A stretch of 64,000 nucleotides of DNA, taken from assembly GCA_019075865.1 (NCBI GenBank), contig JAGXAN010000004.1:62001-126000 (forward strand), written 5' to 3'. The DNA comes from Hyphomicrobiales bacterium. Its GTDB lineage: Bacteria > Pseudomonadota > Alphaproteobacteria > Rhizobiales > Beijerinckiaceae. The notes beneath the pieces were generated by a model. It worked only from the letters and a program-made list of their open reading frames with translations. It was not told the DNA's origin and did no database searches. The translations under genes and the position numbers were made by a program. Of the stretch, positions 10,018 to 19,401 are shown one piece after another. Positions within the stretch are counted from its first letter, which is position 1. Each line of letters begins with the position of its first letter.

Positions 10018-11727
10018 ATGACCCTTGCTGGCTGGCTGCAAATTGCAACCGTTCTGTTTCTTGTCGTTGCGGCCAGTGTGCCGCTAAGCACTTATATCAA
10101 GCGCGTTATGGCGGGGGAGCGCACCTGGCTCTCGCCCGTCCTTGTCCCGCTTGAGGCCGGTTTCAACAGGCTGGCCGGGGTAGACCCCAAACGCGAGCAA
10201 AGCTGGCTCGCCTATACCATGGCGATGCTGATGTTCAGCCTTGTTGGCTTTGTCACGCTCTATGGCTTGCAGCGCCTGCAAGGGTATTTGCCGCTCAATC
10301 CGCAGCATTTTGGCGCGGTGTCACCGGATCTGGCCTTCAACACTTCAATCAGTTTCATCACCAATACCAATTGGCAGGATTATGCCGGCGAGACGACGCT
10401 GAGCCATCTGGTGCAGATGCTCGGGCTCACCGTCCATAATTTCCTCTCCGCAGCTACGGGCCTCGCCATAGCTTTCGCGCTGGTGCGCGCCTTCGCCCGC
10501 TCCAGTTCGACAACGATTGGCAATTTCTGGGCCGATATGACGCGCTCTGTCCTCTATATCCTCTTGCCCGGCGCGCTAATCATCGCGCTGGTGCTGGTTT
10601 CCAGAGGCGTGCCGCAGACGCTGGCAGGATCGGTTACCGCAACCACGCTGGAGGGCGCAAAACAGGTGATCTCGCTGGGGCCGGTGGCGAGCCAGGAAGC
10701 GATCAAGGAACTGGGCACCAATGGCGGCGGCTTTTTCAACGCCAACGCCGCCCATCCTTTTGAAAACCCTGACGCCTTTACCAATATGCTGGAAATCTGG
10801 GCGTTGCTGGTCATCCCCTTTGCCTCTGTTCTGGCTTTCGGGCGGGCGGTGGGTGACTTGCGCCAGGCCCGCGCGATTTATGCGGTCATGGGTATTTTGC
10901 TGCTCATCGGCACCTGTGTTGCTTATTGGGCGGAAGCGGCTGGCAATCCGCTGCTGGCTAAGCTTGGCGTTGCGTCGGCGATGGGCAATATGGAAGGCAA
11001 GGAAGTGCGCTTTGGCGAGGCGATGAGCAGCTTTTTCGCCGCCGCCACCACTGGCACCAGCACCGGGGCGGTCAATGCGATGCACGATTCCATGCCCCCG
11101 ATTGGCGGGCTGGTGCCCTTGTTCAACATCCTTCTTGGCTCAATCACGCCGGGCGGTGTCGGGGCGGGTCTCTATGGTTTCCTCGTCTTTGTGGTGATTG
11201 CAGTATTTATCGCGGGGCTGATGGTCGGGCGCACGCCCGAATATCTGGGCAAGAAGATCGAGACCCACGAGATGAAACTCGCCATGTTCGCGGTGCTGCT
11301 TTACCCGCTGATTGTGCTGGGCTTTACCGCGACCTCGGTTTTGTTGAAATCCGCCCTCGACAGTCTTGGCAATAGCGGGCCGCACGGCTTGAGCGAAATT
11401 CTCTACGCCTATGCCTCGACCAATGCCAATAATGGCTCGGCTTTTGCCGGACTGAACGGCAATACGCTTTGGTTTAACACCAGCCTCGGCCTGGCGATGT
11501 TTTTGGGCCGCTTTGCCTTTGCCATTCCGGTGCTGGCGCTGGCCGGATCGCTCGCAGCCAAGAAAAGAGCGCCGGTCAGCCAGGGCACGCTGCCAACCCA
11601 CGGCCCGTTATTTGTCGGCCTGCTGATCGGTGTGATCGTCATCCTCTACCTGCTGCAATATTTCCCCGTTCTCGCGCTGGGGCCGATCGTCGAGCAGTTT
11701 TTGATGCACGCCGGCAAGACCTTCTAG
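10018..11727 (+). CDS. kdpA: Potassium-transporting ATPase potassium-binding subunit
   Basis: The 569-residue channel-like subunit that selects and conducts K+ in the KdpFABC pump. It has about ten transmembrane helices. The four pore-loop signatures are visible: [51 protein letters not shown] and [14 protein letters not shown]. Length equals that of standard KdpA proteins. It lies in kdpFABC order with kdpB 26 bases downstream. Confidence 0.97.
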   Translation: MTLAGWLQIATVLFLVVAASVPLSTYIKRVMAGERTWLSPVLVPLEAGFNRLAGVDPKREQSWLAYTMAMLMFSLVGFVTLYGLQRLQGYLPLNPQHFGAVSPDLAFNTSISFITNTNWQDYAGETTLSHLVQMLGLTVHNFLSAATGLAIAFALVRAFARSSSTTIGNFWADMTRSVLYILLPGALIIALVLVSRGVPQTLAGSVTATTLEGAKQVISLGPVASQEAIKELGTNGGGFFNANAAHPFENPDAFTNMLEIWALLVIPFASVLAFGRAVGDLRQARAIYAVMGILLLIGTCVAYWAEAAGNPLLAKLGVASAMGNMEGKEVRFGEAMSSFFAAATTGTSTGAVNAMHDSMPPIGGLVPLFNILLGSITPGGVGAGLYGFLVFVVIAVFIAGLMVGRTPEYLGKKIETHEMKLAMFAVLLYPLIVLGFTATSVLLKSALDSLGNSGPHGLSEILYAYASTNANNGSAFAGLNGNTLWFNTSLGLAMFLGRFAFAIPVLALAGSLAAKKRAPVSQGTLPTHGPLFVGLLIGVIVILYLLQYFPVLALGPIVEQFLMHAGKTF

Positions 11728-11753
11728 CCAACCTCCCAAAGGGAATCAGTGCC

Positions 11754-13832
11754 ATGAAATCCGCAATTGTGAAATCCGCAACCATCGCCCCTAACCTGTT
11801 CGATTCCAGCCTGTTGAAGACCGCGACGCTGGACGCCCTGCGCAAGCTTGATCCGCGCAGGCTGGCGCGCAACCCGGTGATCTTTGTCACGGAAGTGGTT
11901 TCGCTTATCGTGAGCCTATTCTTTGTCCGCGATCTTGCTGGCCATGACGGCGCGGCGCTTTTCACCGGTCAGATTGCTGCCTGGCTATGGTTCACGGTGC
12001 TGTTTGCCAATTTTGCCGAAGCGGTGGCGGAGGGGCGCGGCAAGGCGCAGGCCGACGCCTTGCGCAAGACCCGCAGCGCTACGCAGGCAAAGCGCCTGAT
12101 CGACCCTTCCGGCAAAAGCAGGATGAAAGCAGTTTATCAGACCGTCAATGCGCTGGACCTTCGCGTGGGCGACGTTGTTCAGGTGGAAGCAGGCGACATC
12201 ATCCCCGGCGATGGCGAGGTGATCGAGGGTATAGCTTCTGTGAACGAGGCGGCGATTACCGGCGAATCTGCGCCGGTGATCCGGGAGTCGGGCGGCGACC
12301 GTTCTGCCGTGACCGGCGGCACCAGCGTGCTCTCTGACAAAATCGTCGTGCGGATCACTGCGGCACCGGGATCAACCTTCATTGATCGGATGATCACGCT
12401 CGTGGAAGGCGCCTCGTGGCAGAAAACCCCCAATGAACTGGCGCTGTCGATCCTGCTCTCGGGCCTGACCATCATCTTTCTCATCGTCTGCGTGACGCTA
12501 TGGCCGATTGCGGCCTATTCCGGCACCGTTCTGCCGGTCACCGTGCTCATCGCGCTTCTGGTCTGCCTAATCCCCACCACCATCGGCGGTCTGCTTTCGG
12601 CGATTGGCATCGCCGGCATGGATCGGTTAATCCGCTTCAATGTTATTGCGACTTCTGGCCGTGCCGTGGAGGCGGCAGGCGATGTCGACACGCTGCTGCT
12701 CGACAAGACCGGCACCATCACTTTCGGCAATCGGATGGCGGATGAATTTCTGCCGTCAACTGGCGTTACCGAGGCGGCGCTGGCCCATGCTGCGCAAATG
12801 GCCAGCATGGCGGATGAGACCCCTGAGGGTCGCTCGATCCTGGCGCTGGCCAAAAGCCGCTATGATGTGGAGGAACCCGATCTTGTCGGGCGGGCGGTCG
12901 TGAGCGTGCCCTTTACCGCGCAAACCCGACTCTCCGGGCTTGATATGGATGGCCGCTCGTTCCGCAAGGGCGCGGTCGATTCCGTGCTCAAGCTGGCTGG
13001 ACTGCCCCCCGAGACGGCGCCAGCGCAGTTCCGTCAGGCGGTCGAGCGCATATCGCGATCCGGCGGCACGCCGCTGGCGGTTTGCGAGGACAAGCGGTTG
13101 CTTGGCGTCATCCACCTCAAGGATATCGTCAAGCCCGACATCAAGCAGCGTTTTGCTGCCTTGCGGGCGATGGGCATCAAGACTGTGATGGTGACGGGCG
13201 ACAATCCGCTCACCGCAGCCGCCATTGCCTCCGAGGCCGGGGTCGATGATTTCATTGCGCAGGCGACCCCCGAAGACAAGCTCGCTTATATCCGCCGCGA
13301 GCAACAGGGTGGGCGGCTGATCGCCATGTGCGGCGATGGCACCAATGATGCGCCCGCCTTGGCGCAGGCCGATGTCGGGGTGGCCATGCAGACAGGCACC
13401 CAGGCGGCACGCGAGGCGGGCAATATGGTTGACCTTGACTCCGACCCCACCAAGCTGATCGAGATTGTCGGCATCGGCAAGCAGTTGCTGATGACGCGCG
13501 GCGCACTGACGACCTTCTCCATCGCCAATGATGTCGCTAAATATTTCGCCATCATCCCGGCCCTGTTCATCGTCACCTTTCCGCAACTGGGTGCGCTGAA
13601 CATCATGCACCTTGCCTCGCCCCATTCAGCCATACTTTCGGCGGTGATTTTCAACGCTCTCATCATCATCGCGTTGATTCCTCTGGCGTTGAAAGGCGTT
13701 GCCTATCGATCCATCGGGGCAGCGGCGCTATTGCGGCAAAACTTGCTGGTTTACGGCCTTGGCGGCATCATCGTGCCGTTCATCGGTATCAAGCTCATCG
13801 ATCTTGCCATTTCCGCCCTCCATCTCGCTTGA
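11754..13832 (+). CDS. kdpB: Potassium-transporting ATPase ATP-binding subunit
   Basis: A 692-residue P-type ATPase that powers K+ import by KdpFABC. The phosphorylation motif [11 protein letters not shown] has the catalytic Asp at about residue 317. The actuator loop TGESAPV, the nucleotide-binding domain ([19 protein letters not shown]) and the hinge VTGDNPLTA...[10 protein letters not shown] are all present. Seven membrane segments are expected. It is intact, of normal length, and kdpC starts ten bases after its stop. Confidence 0.97.
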   Translation: MKSAIVKSATIAPNLFDSSLLKTATLDALRKLDPRRLARNPVIFVTEVVSLIVSLFFVRDLAGHDGAALFTGQIAAWLWFTVLFANFAEAVAEGRGKAQADALRKTRSATQAKRLIDPSGKSRMKAVYQTVNALDLRVGDVVQVEAGDIIPGDGEVIEGIASVNEAAITGESAPVIRESGGDRSAVTGGTSVLSDKIVVRITAAPGSTFIDRMITLVEGASWQKTPNELALSILLSGLTIIFLIVCVTLWPIAAYSGTVLPVTVLIALLVCLIPTTIGGLLSAIGIAGMDRLIRFNVIATSGRAVEAAGDVDTLLLDKTGTITFGNRMADEFLPSTGVTEAALAHAAQMASMADETPEGRSILALAKSRYDVEEPDLVGRAVVSVPFTAQTRLSGLDMDGRSFRKGAVDSVLKLAGLPPETAPAQFRQAVERISRSGGTPLAVCEDKRLLGVIHLKDIVKPDIKQRFAALRAMGIKTVMVTGDNPLTAAAIASEAGVDDFIAQATPEDKLAYIRREQQGGRLIAMCGDGTNDAPALAQADVGVAMQTGTQAAREAGNMVDLDSDPTKLIEIVGIGKQLLMTRGALTTFSIANDVAKYFAIIPALFIVTFPQLGALNIMHLASPHSAILSAVIFNALIIIALIPLALKGVAYRSIGAAALLRQNLLVYGLGGIIVPFIGIKLIDLAISALHLA

Positions 13833-13842
13833 GGAGCCTATC

Positions 13843-14466
13843 ATGCTGAACGCCTTTCGTCCGTCTCTGGTGATGATTGTGTTATTTTCGATCCTTGCTG
13901 GCCTGGTTTATCCCTTGACGATTACCGGCATGGCGCAACTCGTCATGCCTCAAGCTGCCAATGGCAGCCTGATCATGAGGAATGGCAATTGGGTTGGCTC
14001 ATCGCTGATCGGCCAGAATTTTACCGCACCCGGCTATTTCCATAGCCGGCCTTCCGCAACCAGTGCCGCAGATCCAAATGATGCTTCCAAAACCATGGAT
14101 GCGCCGTATAATGCTGCTAATTCGGGTGGTTCAAATTATGGGCCAACGTCCCAAAAGCTCATGGATCGGGTCAAGGCATCGATTGGGGCAGATACGGCTG
14201 CCGGGTTCACCGGGCCCATGTCGGGCGATGCCGTCACGACATCAGCATCGGGGCTTGATCCTGATATTTCGCCGCAATTTGCCCTGGCGCAACTCGCGGC
14301 GGTAGCCAAAGCGCGGCAGATGCCGCAAGCTGAACTGCTGCAACTGGTCGAGGCCCATGTCATGAACCGGGTGTGGGGCGTATTTGGTGAACCAAGGGTC
14401 AATGTTCTGCAGCTGAATCTGGCTTTGGATCAATTGAAGCAGGGAGCGACGGAAAGTCGTCGATAA
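13843..14466 (+). CDS. kdpC: Potassium-transporting ATPase subunit C
   Basis: A 207-residue protein with one N-terminal transmembrane helix (about residues 9-30) and a periplasmic domain, needed for assembly and high K+ affinity of KdpFABC. Family signatures are GSxLIGQNF (GSSLIGQNFTAPGYFHSRPS), SGGSNYGPTS, SASGLDPDIS and the C-terminal RVWGVFGEPRVNVLQLNLAL. The frame is open from 13699 inside kdpB. The ATG at 13843, preceded by GAGGAG, gives the right N-terminus. Its TAA directly abuts the kdpD ATG. Confidence 0.95.
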   Translation: MLNAFRPSLVMIVLFSILAGLVYPLTITGMAQLVMPQAANGSLIMRNGNWVGSSLIGQNFTAPGYFHSRPSATSAADPNDASKTMDAPYNAANSGGSNYGPTSQKLMDRVKASIGADTAAGFTGPMSGDAVTTSASGLDPDISPQFALAQLAAVAKARQMPQAELLQLVEAHVMNRVWGVFGEPRVNVLQLNLALDQLKQGATESRR

Positions 14467-17163
14467 ATGGTGACGCCAGAGAGTTCCCGTGGACGTCGTC
14501 CCGACCCCGACGCACTGCTGACGCTGGCGGGCAGGGAGCATCGCGGCAAACTCAAGATTTTTCTGGGTGCGGCGCCCGGCGTTGGCAAAACTTTCGCCAT
14601 GTTGGCCGCCGCGCGGCGGTTGAAACAGGATGGCGTAGATGTCGTTGTCGGCCTCGCCGAGACGCATGGGCGCGGCGAGACGGCGGTGCTCCTTGAAGGG
14701 CTTGAGGTCCTCGCCCGCCGTCGATTGGCCTATCGCGACCGTATTCTTGAAGAATTCGACATCGACGCCGCCCTTGCGCGCACGCCTGCGCTGATCCTTG
14801 TCGATGAACTCGCCCACAGTAATGCGCCTGACTGCCGCCATCCCAAGCGGTGGCAGGATGTGGATGAACTGCTGGATGCCGGCATTGACGTCTGGAGTAC
14901 GCTCAATATCCAGCATCTCGAAAGCCTTGCAGACGTAGTTTCACGCATAACCGGAATCCGCGTGCGCGAAACCGTGCCCGACAAGGTGCTGCAGGATGCT
15001 GATGACGTGGTGCTTGTCGATATCACGCCAACGGAGCTGCTTGCGCGGTTGAACGAGGGGAAGGTTTATCTGCCTGCGACCGCCATGCACGCCGCAGCCA
15101 ATTTTTTCAATTTGCGCAACCTGACCGCGCTGCGTGAATTGGCGTTGCGCCGCACGGCTGACAGGGTGGATGACCAGATGGTCGATCATCTGCGCCAGAA
15201 TGCCGTTGAAGGTCCCTGGCAAAGCGCCGAACGGCTGCTGGCCTGCGTCGGCACCGATGAACATTCGGAAGTCGTTGTCCGCACAACGGCCCGTCTCGCC
15301 ACCGGGCTCAATGCGCCCTGGATGGTGGTGCATGCCTTTCGGCCCAATGAGCCGGATGTGGATGCGGCCAAAGCCGCCCGCCTTGCTGCCACATTGGCGC
15401 TGGCTGAACGCTTGGGTGCCGGGACGCAGCGCCTGTCGGGGAGTGATCTTGCGAGCGAGGTGCTGCGTTTCGCCCGTCGCGAGAACATCACCCAGATCAT
15501 AGTCGGCAAATCCCGCCGCCAAGGGCTGAGAGGGCTGTTGCGCCGAACTTTGAGTGATGAGATTATCAGGCGTTCGACGATGATTGGCATCCACGTCGTC
15601 GCCGGGGATAAGCCAGACACCGCGCCGCCGCGACTGCCATGGCATTGGCGAGGCACAAGTGTCGGAACCTTTGCCGCACCCGTCATATCCGTGGCTTTGG
15701 CGGTGGGCCTTGGCCTGATCCTCAATCACCTGCTGAAATTGCCCAACCTCTCGATGGTTTTTCTGACGGCGGTGCTGTTCAGTGCGCTGCGCTTTGGCGT
15801 CGCCTCGGCCATCCTGGCAGCTTTCCTGTCATTCCTTGCCTATAATTTCTTTTTCATTGAGCCGATTTACACCTTCACCATTGCGGCGCCCGACGAGCTG
15901 TTTGCCCTGCTCATTTTCCTTATCGTTGCGATTTTTACCGGCACGCTGGCGGGCAGGGCTCGCGAACAGGCGGAGACCGTTCGCAAGCGTGCGCGCGCCC
16001 TTCAGGCATTGTTTGAATTTTCCCGCAAGCTTTCAGGCGCCAGCGGCGTCGATGAAGTGTTGTGGGCCGCAGTCGCCCATATGCAAAGCACTTTGGGCGG
16101 TCAGGTGATCCTCTTGCTGGAACAAGATGGCGAACTCAAAATCAATGCGGCCTGGCCGCCAGTGGCTGAGCTTGATGCGGGCGAGGCCAGCGCCGCGCGC
16201 TGGGCCTTTGACCGGTTGGAGCCGGCGGGTTGGCGAACCGGCACATTGCCCAATGTCCGGTTCCAGTTCCGCCCATTGGCAACCTCGCGCGGCAGCGTCG
16301 CCGTTTGCGGCATTGAACCCGCCCATCCCGGTCGGGCGTTTTCGGGGGAGGAGGAGCGCACACTGACCTCGCTGCTGGAACAGACCGCCATTGCGCTTGA
16401 TCGGGCAAGACTGGTCGGCGATGCCGTGCGTGCGGCGGCGCTGGAGCAGAACGAAGCGCTGCGCAGCACGTTGCTGGCCTCTCTTTCGCACGATCTGCGC
16501 ACCCCGCTGGCTTCCATCACCGGGGCTGTCACCAGCCTTCGCCAGTTTGGCGATCAAATGCCGCTTGAGGATAGGGGTGACCTGCTGGCCTCAATCGAGG
16601 AAGAAGCCGGGCGCCTGTCGCGGTTTGTCGCCAATATGCTGGACATGTCGCGGATCGAATCGGGTGCCATCAAGGTGCGACGCGACTGGGTGGATGTCGC
16701 CGACGTGATCCGGGCCGCAACCGCGAGAGTCCAAAAGACATTTGGCGGCCGGCCCATCACGATCAACGTCGCGCCAGCCCTGCCGTTCATGCGCGGTGAT
16801 GCGCATCTACTCGAACAGGTATTGTTCAATCTGCTCGATAATGCGCATAAATACGGCGGTGACGGCGGCACCAACGTGCATGCGCGCCGTGAGGCAAACG
16901 ATGTGGTGATCAGTGTGACCGATGCCGGATCGGGCGTGAAGAAAAGCGATCTCGACCGAATTTTCGAGAAATTTTATCGGGGCGGGGGGATTGATGGTCG
17001 CAAGGCTGGCACCGGGCTTGGCCTGTCGATCGCGCGCGGCTTGACCGAGGCCATGGGCGGCACGATCCTCGCACAAAGCCCAGCGCAGCGTCGGCGTGGC
17101 ACCCGCATCATTTTACGCTTCCCTGCGGCGGCAATGCCCGTGACAGCGCAGGTGCCAAATTGA
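14467..17163 (+). CDS. kdpD: Osmosensitive potassium-channel sensor histidine kinase KdpD
   Basis: An 898-residue membrane sensor kinase. In order: an N-terminal KdpD domain with a Walker A-like GAAPGVGKT (about residues 37-45), a universal-stress-protein domain (about 250-370), four closely spaced transmembrane helices (about 400-500), a GAF-like domain, and the kinase core. The core has the H-box SLSHDLRTPL (phospho-His about residue 675), the N-box NLLDNAHKYG, and DAGSGV and GTGLGLSIARG boxes. It responds to low K+ or turgor and phosphorylates KdpE. It abuts kdpC with no spacer and overlaps kdpE, so sensor and transporter are co-expressed. Confidence 0.96.
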   Translation: MVTPESSRGRRPDPDALLTLAGREHRGKLKIFLGAAPGVGKTFAMLAAARRLKQDGVDVVVGLAETHGRGETAVLLEGLEVLARRRLAYRDRILEEFDIDAALARTPALILVDELAHSNAPDCRHPKRWQDVDELLDAGIDVWSTLNIQHLESLADVVSRITGIRVRETVPDKVLQDADDVVLVDITPTELLARLNEGKVYLPATAMHAAANFFNLRNLTALRELALRRTADRVDDQMVDHLRQNAVEGPWQSAERLLACVGTDEHSEVVVRTTARLATGLNAPWMVVHAFRPNEPDVDAAKAARLAATLALAERLGAGTQRLSGSDLASEVLRFARRENITQIIVGKSRRQGLRGLLRRTLSDEIIRRSTMIGIHVVAGDKPDTAPPRLPWHWRGTSVGTFAAPVISVALAVGLGLILNHLLKLPNLSMVFLTAVLFSALRFGVASAILAAFLSFLAYNFFFIEPIYTFTIAAPDELFALLIFLIVAIFTGTLAGRAREQAETVRKRARALQALFEFSRKLSGASGVDEVLWAAVAHMQSTLGGQVILLLEQDGELKINAAWPPVAELDAGEASAARWAFDRLEPAGWRTGTLPNVRFQFRPLATSRGSVAVCGIEPAHPGRAFSGEEERTLTSLLEQTAIALDRARLVGDAVRAAALEQNEALRSTLLASLSHDLRTPLASITGAVTSLRQFGDQMPLEDRGDLLASIEEEAGRLSRFVANMLDMSRIESGAIKVRRDWVDVADVIRAATARVQKTFGGRPITINVAPALPFMRGDAHLLEQVLFNLLDNAHKYGGDGGTNVHARREANDVVISVTDAGSGVKKSDLDRIFEKFYRGGGIDGRKAGTGLGLSIARGLTEAMGGTILAQSPAQRRRGTRIILRFPAAAMPVTAQVPN

Positions 17164-17852
17164 AGCCGATCCGCATACTGGTTGTTGACGACGAGCCGCA
17201 AATCCAGCGGTTTCTGAAGCCCGCGCTGACGGCTGCCGGTTATCAGGTAATCAGTGCTGCCGACGGTGCGACCGCCTTGCGACTGGCGAACGAGCATGAG
17301 CCAGATATCATTGTCCTCGACCTCGGTCTGCCCGATATGGACGGCAAGGAGGTTTTGGCTGCCTTGCGCAGCCGTTCCCAGGTCCCCGTTATCATTCTTT
17401 CGGCGCGCGACCGCGAAAACGAAAAGATCGAGGCGCTCGATCTGGGTGCCGACGATTATGTCGAAAAGCCATTTGCGATCGGTGAACTGATGGCGCGCCT
17501 GCGCACGGCGCTGCGGCATGTGGCGCAAAAAGATCACGAAGTCACACGCATTGAGATGCAGGGTCTGGTTGTCGATACGCTGAAGCGGAGCGTAATGAAA
17601 CATGGCGCACCCGTGAAATTGACCCCGAAGGAATATGACCTGTTGGTCATGCTGGTCCGCCACGCGGGCAGGGTGGTGACCCACCGCCAGATCCTGACGC
17701 AGGTCTGGGGGCCGGCCCACACCGATGACACCCAATATCTGCGGGTTTTCGTGGGGCAATTGCGCGCCAAGATTGGCGACGATGCCAATGCGCTGCGCTT
17801 CATTCTGACCGAACCTGGCGTCGGCTACCGATTTGCAGACCCGGAGGCCTGA
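17160..17852 (+). CDS. kdpE: KdpE response regulator (OmpR/PhoB family)
   Basis: A 230-residue response regulator with an N-terminal receiver (acidic pocket VVDDEPQI, phospho-acceptor Asp about residue 54 in VLDLGLPDMDG, conserved Lys in DYVEKPF). It has a C-terminal winged-helix DNA-binding domain ending YLRVFVGQLRAKIG...PGVGYRF. It activates the kdp operon when phosphorylated by KdpD. The start codon is TTG, overlapping the kdpD stop in a TTGA arrangement, which makes translation depend on kdpD. No in-frame ATG occurs before the receiver domain. Confidence 0.94.
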   Translation: MKPIRILVVDDEPQIQRFLKPALTAAGYQVISAADGATALRLANEHEPDIIVLDLGLPDMDGKEVLAALRSRSQVPVIILSARDRENEKIEALDLGADDYVEKPFAIGELMARLRTALRHVAQKDHEVTRIEMQGLVVDTLKRSVMKHGAPVKLTPKEYDLLVMLVRHAGRVVTHRQILTQVWGPAHTDDTQYLRVFVGQLRAKIGDDANALRFILTEPGVGYRFADPEA

Positions 17853-17858
17853 AACGCT

Positions 17859-17884
17859 GGCAGCGCCAAACGCGCCGCCTTTTT
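17859..17884 (+). terminator. Rho-independent terminator of the kdp operon
   Basis: GGCAGCGC-CAAAC-GCGCCGCC forms an 8-bp stem with one mismatch and a 5-base loop, followed directly by five T residues, seven bases after the kdpE stop. This is the best intrinsic-terminator candidate I found in the window. Confidence 0.55.
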
Positions 17885-18006
17885 GGAGGGGTTGCAATCG
17901 CCGAAGCCGCGTCCAGTGTTGGAATTGATGATGGGCAGTCCCGGCACAGAGCACGGGACCGGCCCCTGCGAATGTTTCTGGGCGACACCAATCCCTTGAA
18001 TCGGGC

Positions 18007-18573
18007 CTATGTCAGCGGCAGATCAAGTCGACGCTCCATTCGTCGCAATGCTCGGAGAAACAACGCTTCGTCGTCGAGCGCCCGTGCGGCAACCAATGCG
18101 CCTTGAATCCCGGCTACAATGTCCTCGGCCATGTCATCTGCGTCGGGTGGTGCGTGGCCCAGACGCTGCAAAGCAACTGAAAGCGCGTCACGCCAGGCCG
18201 CAAAATATTGGGCTATTTGAAGGGCGAAAAAATCACGAACATCACTCAACGCGAACGCGCCTACCAAGCAAGTGCGACGACCGGATCGAAAATAAGCATC
18301 GATGGTTATCATCATCGACCGGATGGCCGCAGCCGGATCGTCCGCATGACGCAGCGGCTCAAACACCTGCTTGGTAAACCATTGATCAATTTCTTCGAGC
18401 ACGACCGCGACCATCTCGTCCTTTCCGCCGGGAAAAAAGTGATAGAGGCTGCCCTTGCCAAGGCCCGAGCCTGCGCTGAGCCGCGTAAGTGTCGCGCCTT
18501 CATAGCCATGTTCGCGGAACACTTCTGCCAAAGCAGTTATAGCGTCTGCGCGCACGCCGGGGTGCTTTGACAT
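18007..18573 (-). CDS. TetR/AcrR family transcriptional regulator
   Basis: A 188-residue repressor-type protein. Residues 10-55 form the TetR helix-turn-helix (AEVFREHGYEGATLTRLSAG then GLGKGSLYHFFPGGKDEM). The rest is a TetR C-terminal ligand domain of the kind found in YxaF/LmrA-like regulators (YFRSGRRTCLVGAFALSD). It is the second gene of a two-gene minus-strand operon, six bases after the DUF1348 gene. Linkage of this TetR type with DUF1348 genes is common. It most likely represses its own operon through the palindrome at 19092-19107. The ligand is unknown. Confidence 0.85.
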   Translation of the reverse strand: MSKHPGVRADAITALAEVFREHGYEGATLTRLSAGSGLGKGSLYHFFPGGKDEMVAVVLEEIDQWFTKQVFEPLRHADDPAAAIRSMMITIDAYFRSGRRTCLVGAFALSDVRDFFALQIAQYFAAWRDALSVALQRLGHAPPDADDMAEDIVAGIQGALVAARALDDEALFLRALRRMERRLDLPLT

Positions 18574-18579
18574 CGCGCA

Positions 18580-19053
18580 CTAAAGCCCAAGGTCGCTGAG
18601 GCTTGAATGGTCCATCGGTCGGGGGGCGGCCAAATTCCAATGAAAAAGACGATCCCTCTCGTGGATTGGCACGTCGTTGATGCTCGCATGACGCGTCCGC
18701 ATCAACCCGGCGTCGTCAAACTCCCAATTCTCGTTACCATAGGAACGAAACCAGGCACCATTCGCATCGTGCCACTCATAAGCGAATCGCACCGCGATCC
18801 GATGTTCATTGAAAGCCCAAAGCTCCTTAATCAGCCGGTAATCCAGTTCGCGTTCCCATTTGCGGGTCAGGAAGGTGACAATCGCCGGGCGGCCAACGAC
18901 GAACTCGCTCCGATTTCGCCAGCGGCTGTCCAGTGTATAGGCCAGAGATACGCGCTCGGGATTGCGCGAATTCCAGCCATCCTCTGCGGCGCGAATCTTT
19001 TGGACCGCTGTTTGCTTGTTAAAGGGCGGAAATGGGGGGCGGGATTCTGACAA
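18580..19053 (-). CDS. DUF1348 family (NTF2-like) protein
   Basis: A 157-residue NTF2-like protein of the DUF1348 family. It is recognised by [23 protein letters not shown], the [16 protein letters not shown] segment and [21 protein letters not shown]. Function is not established; the fold often binds small hydrophobic ligands. The start is TTG at 19053: an in-frame stop lies upstream with no ATG between, and the N-terminus matches family members. It heads an operon with a TetR regulator and sits 38 bases after a palindromic operator, so it is probably induced by a small molecule. Confidence 0.85.
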   Translation of the reverse strand: MSESRPPFPPFNKQTAVQKIRAAEDGWNSRNPERVSLAYTLDSRWRNRSEFVVGRPAIVTFLTRKWERELDYRLIKELWAFNEHRIAVRFAYEWHDANGAWFRSYGNENWEFDDAGLMRTRHASINDVPIHERDRLFHWNLAAPRPMDHSSLSDLGL

Positions 19054-19091
19054 AGGCTTGCCTTTCTTGGATTTGCATCAAATGTGAATTC

Positions 19092-19107
19092 TGTACCGAT
19101 CAGTACA
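19092..19107. promoter_or_regulatory. Palindromic TetR-type operator
   Basis: TGTACCGATCAGTACA is a 16-bp inverted repeat with one mismatched pair, ending 38 bases upstream of the DUF1348 start. Half-sites GTAC spaced this way are typical of TetR-family operators, and a TetR gene is second in the operon. Binding is inferred from position and symmetry. Confidence 0.55.
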
Positions 19108-19212
19108 ATTAAAATTTGATGGGGTCAATTTGGGTGTTCTTGCCCGCCAATGACGGTTTGCCGCGCCCCCGGCGAAGATTCCTTTAAGCTCGATCATTAT
19201 GACATTGCCCCA

Positions 19213-19397
19213 GCGATTAAGCCCTGAAGCGGGCCCCCGCATCGCTTCGACTTCGATACCTGATACATTGAGGTAATTTCGAACTGGCATGAGGGTCCGT
19301 TCGGCACCTGCCGGAATCCCAGACAAATGCGCCTTTTCTCAATACATCAATCGCTTGATCTCTTTCTTGCGGGGCGTCCGCTTAGCTACTTAAGCGC
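19213..19397 (-). repeat. 185-bp structured repeat element, copy 3 (divergent)
   Basis: Read on the minus strand, this 185-bp segment aligns along its whole length, with a one-base net shift, to the two elements at 38009-38194 and 38945-39129. I estimate about 60% identity by hand. Shared blocks are GATCAAGCGATTGATGTATTGAG, matching the same place in copies 1 and 2, and TCGAAATTACCTC. Its ends are imperfect inverted repeats: GCGCTTAAGTAGCTAAGCGG against the complement of GCGATTAAGCCCTGAAGCGG, 14 of 20 matching. It begins four bases after the stop of the serine hydrolase gene and is transcribed in the same direction. No protein is apparent, although the minus strand has an 82-codon open frame. 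Confidence 0.6.
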
Positions 19398-19401
19398 CCC
19401 A

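Noticed and set aside
19078-19326. An 82-codon minus-strand frame across repeat copy 3 and the TetR operator
   Set aside because: The other copies of the repeat do not keep a comparable frame, and their lengths differ by one base; it is better explained as chance.
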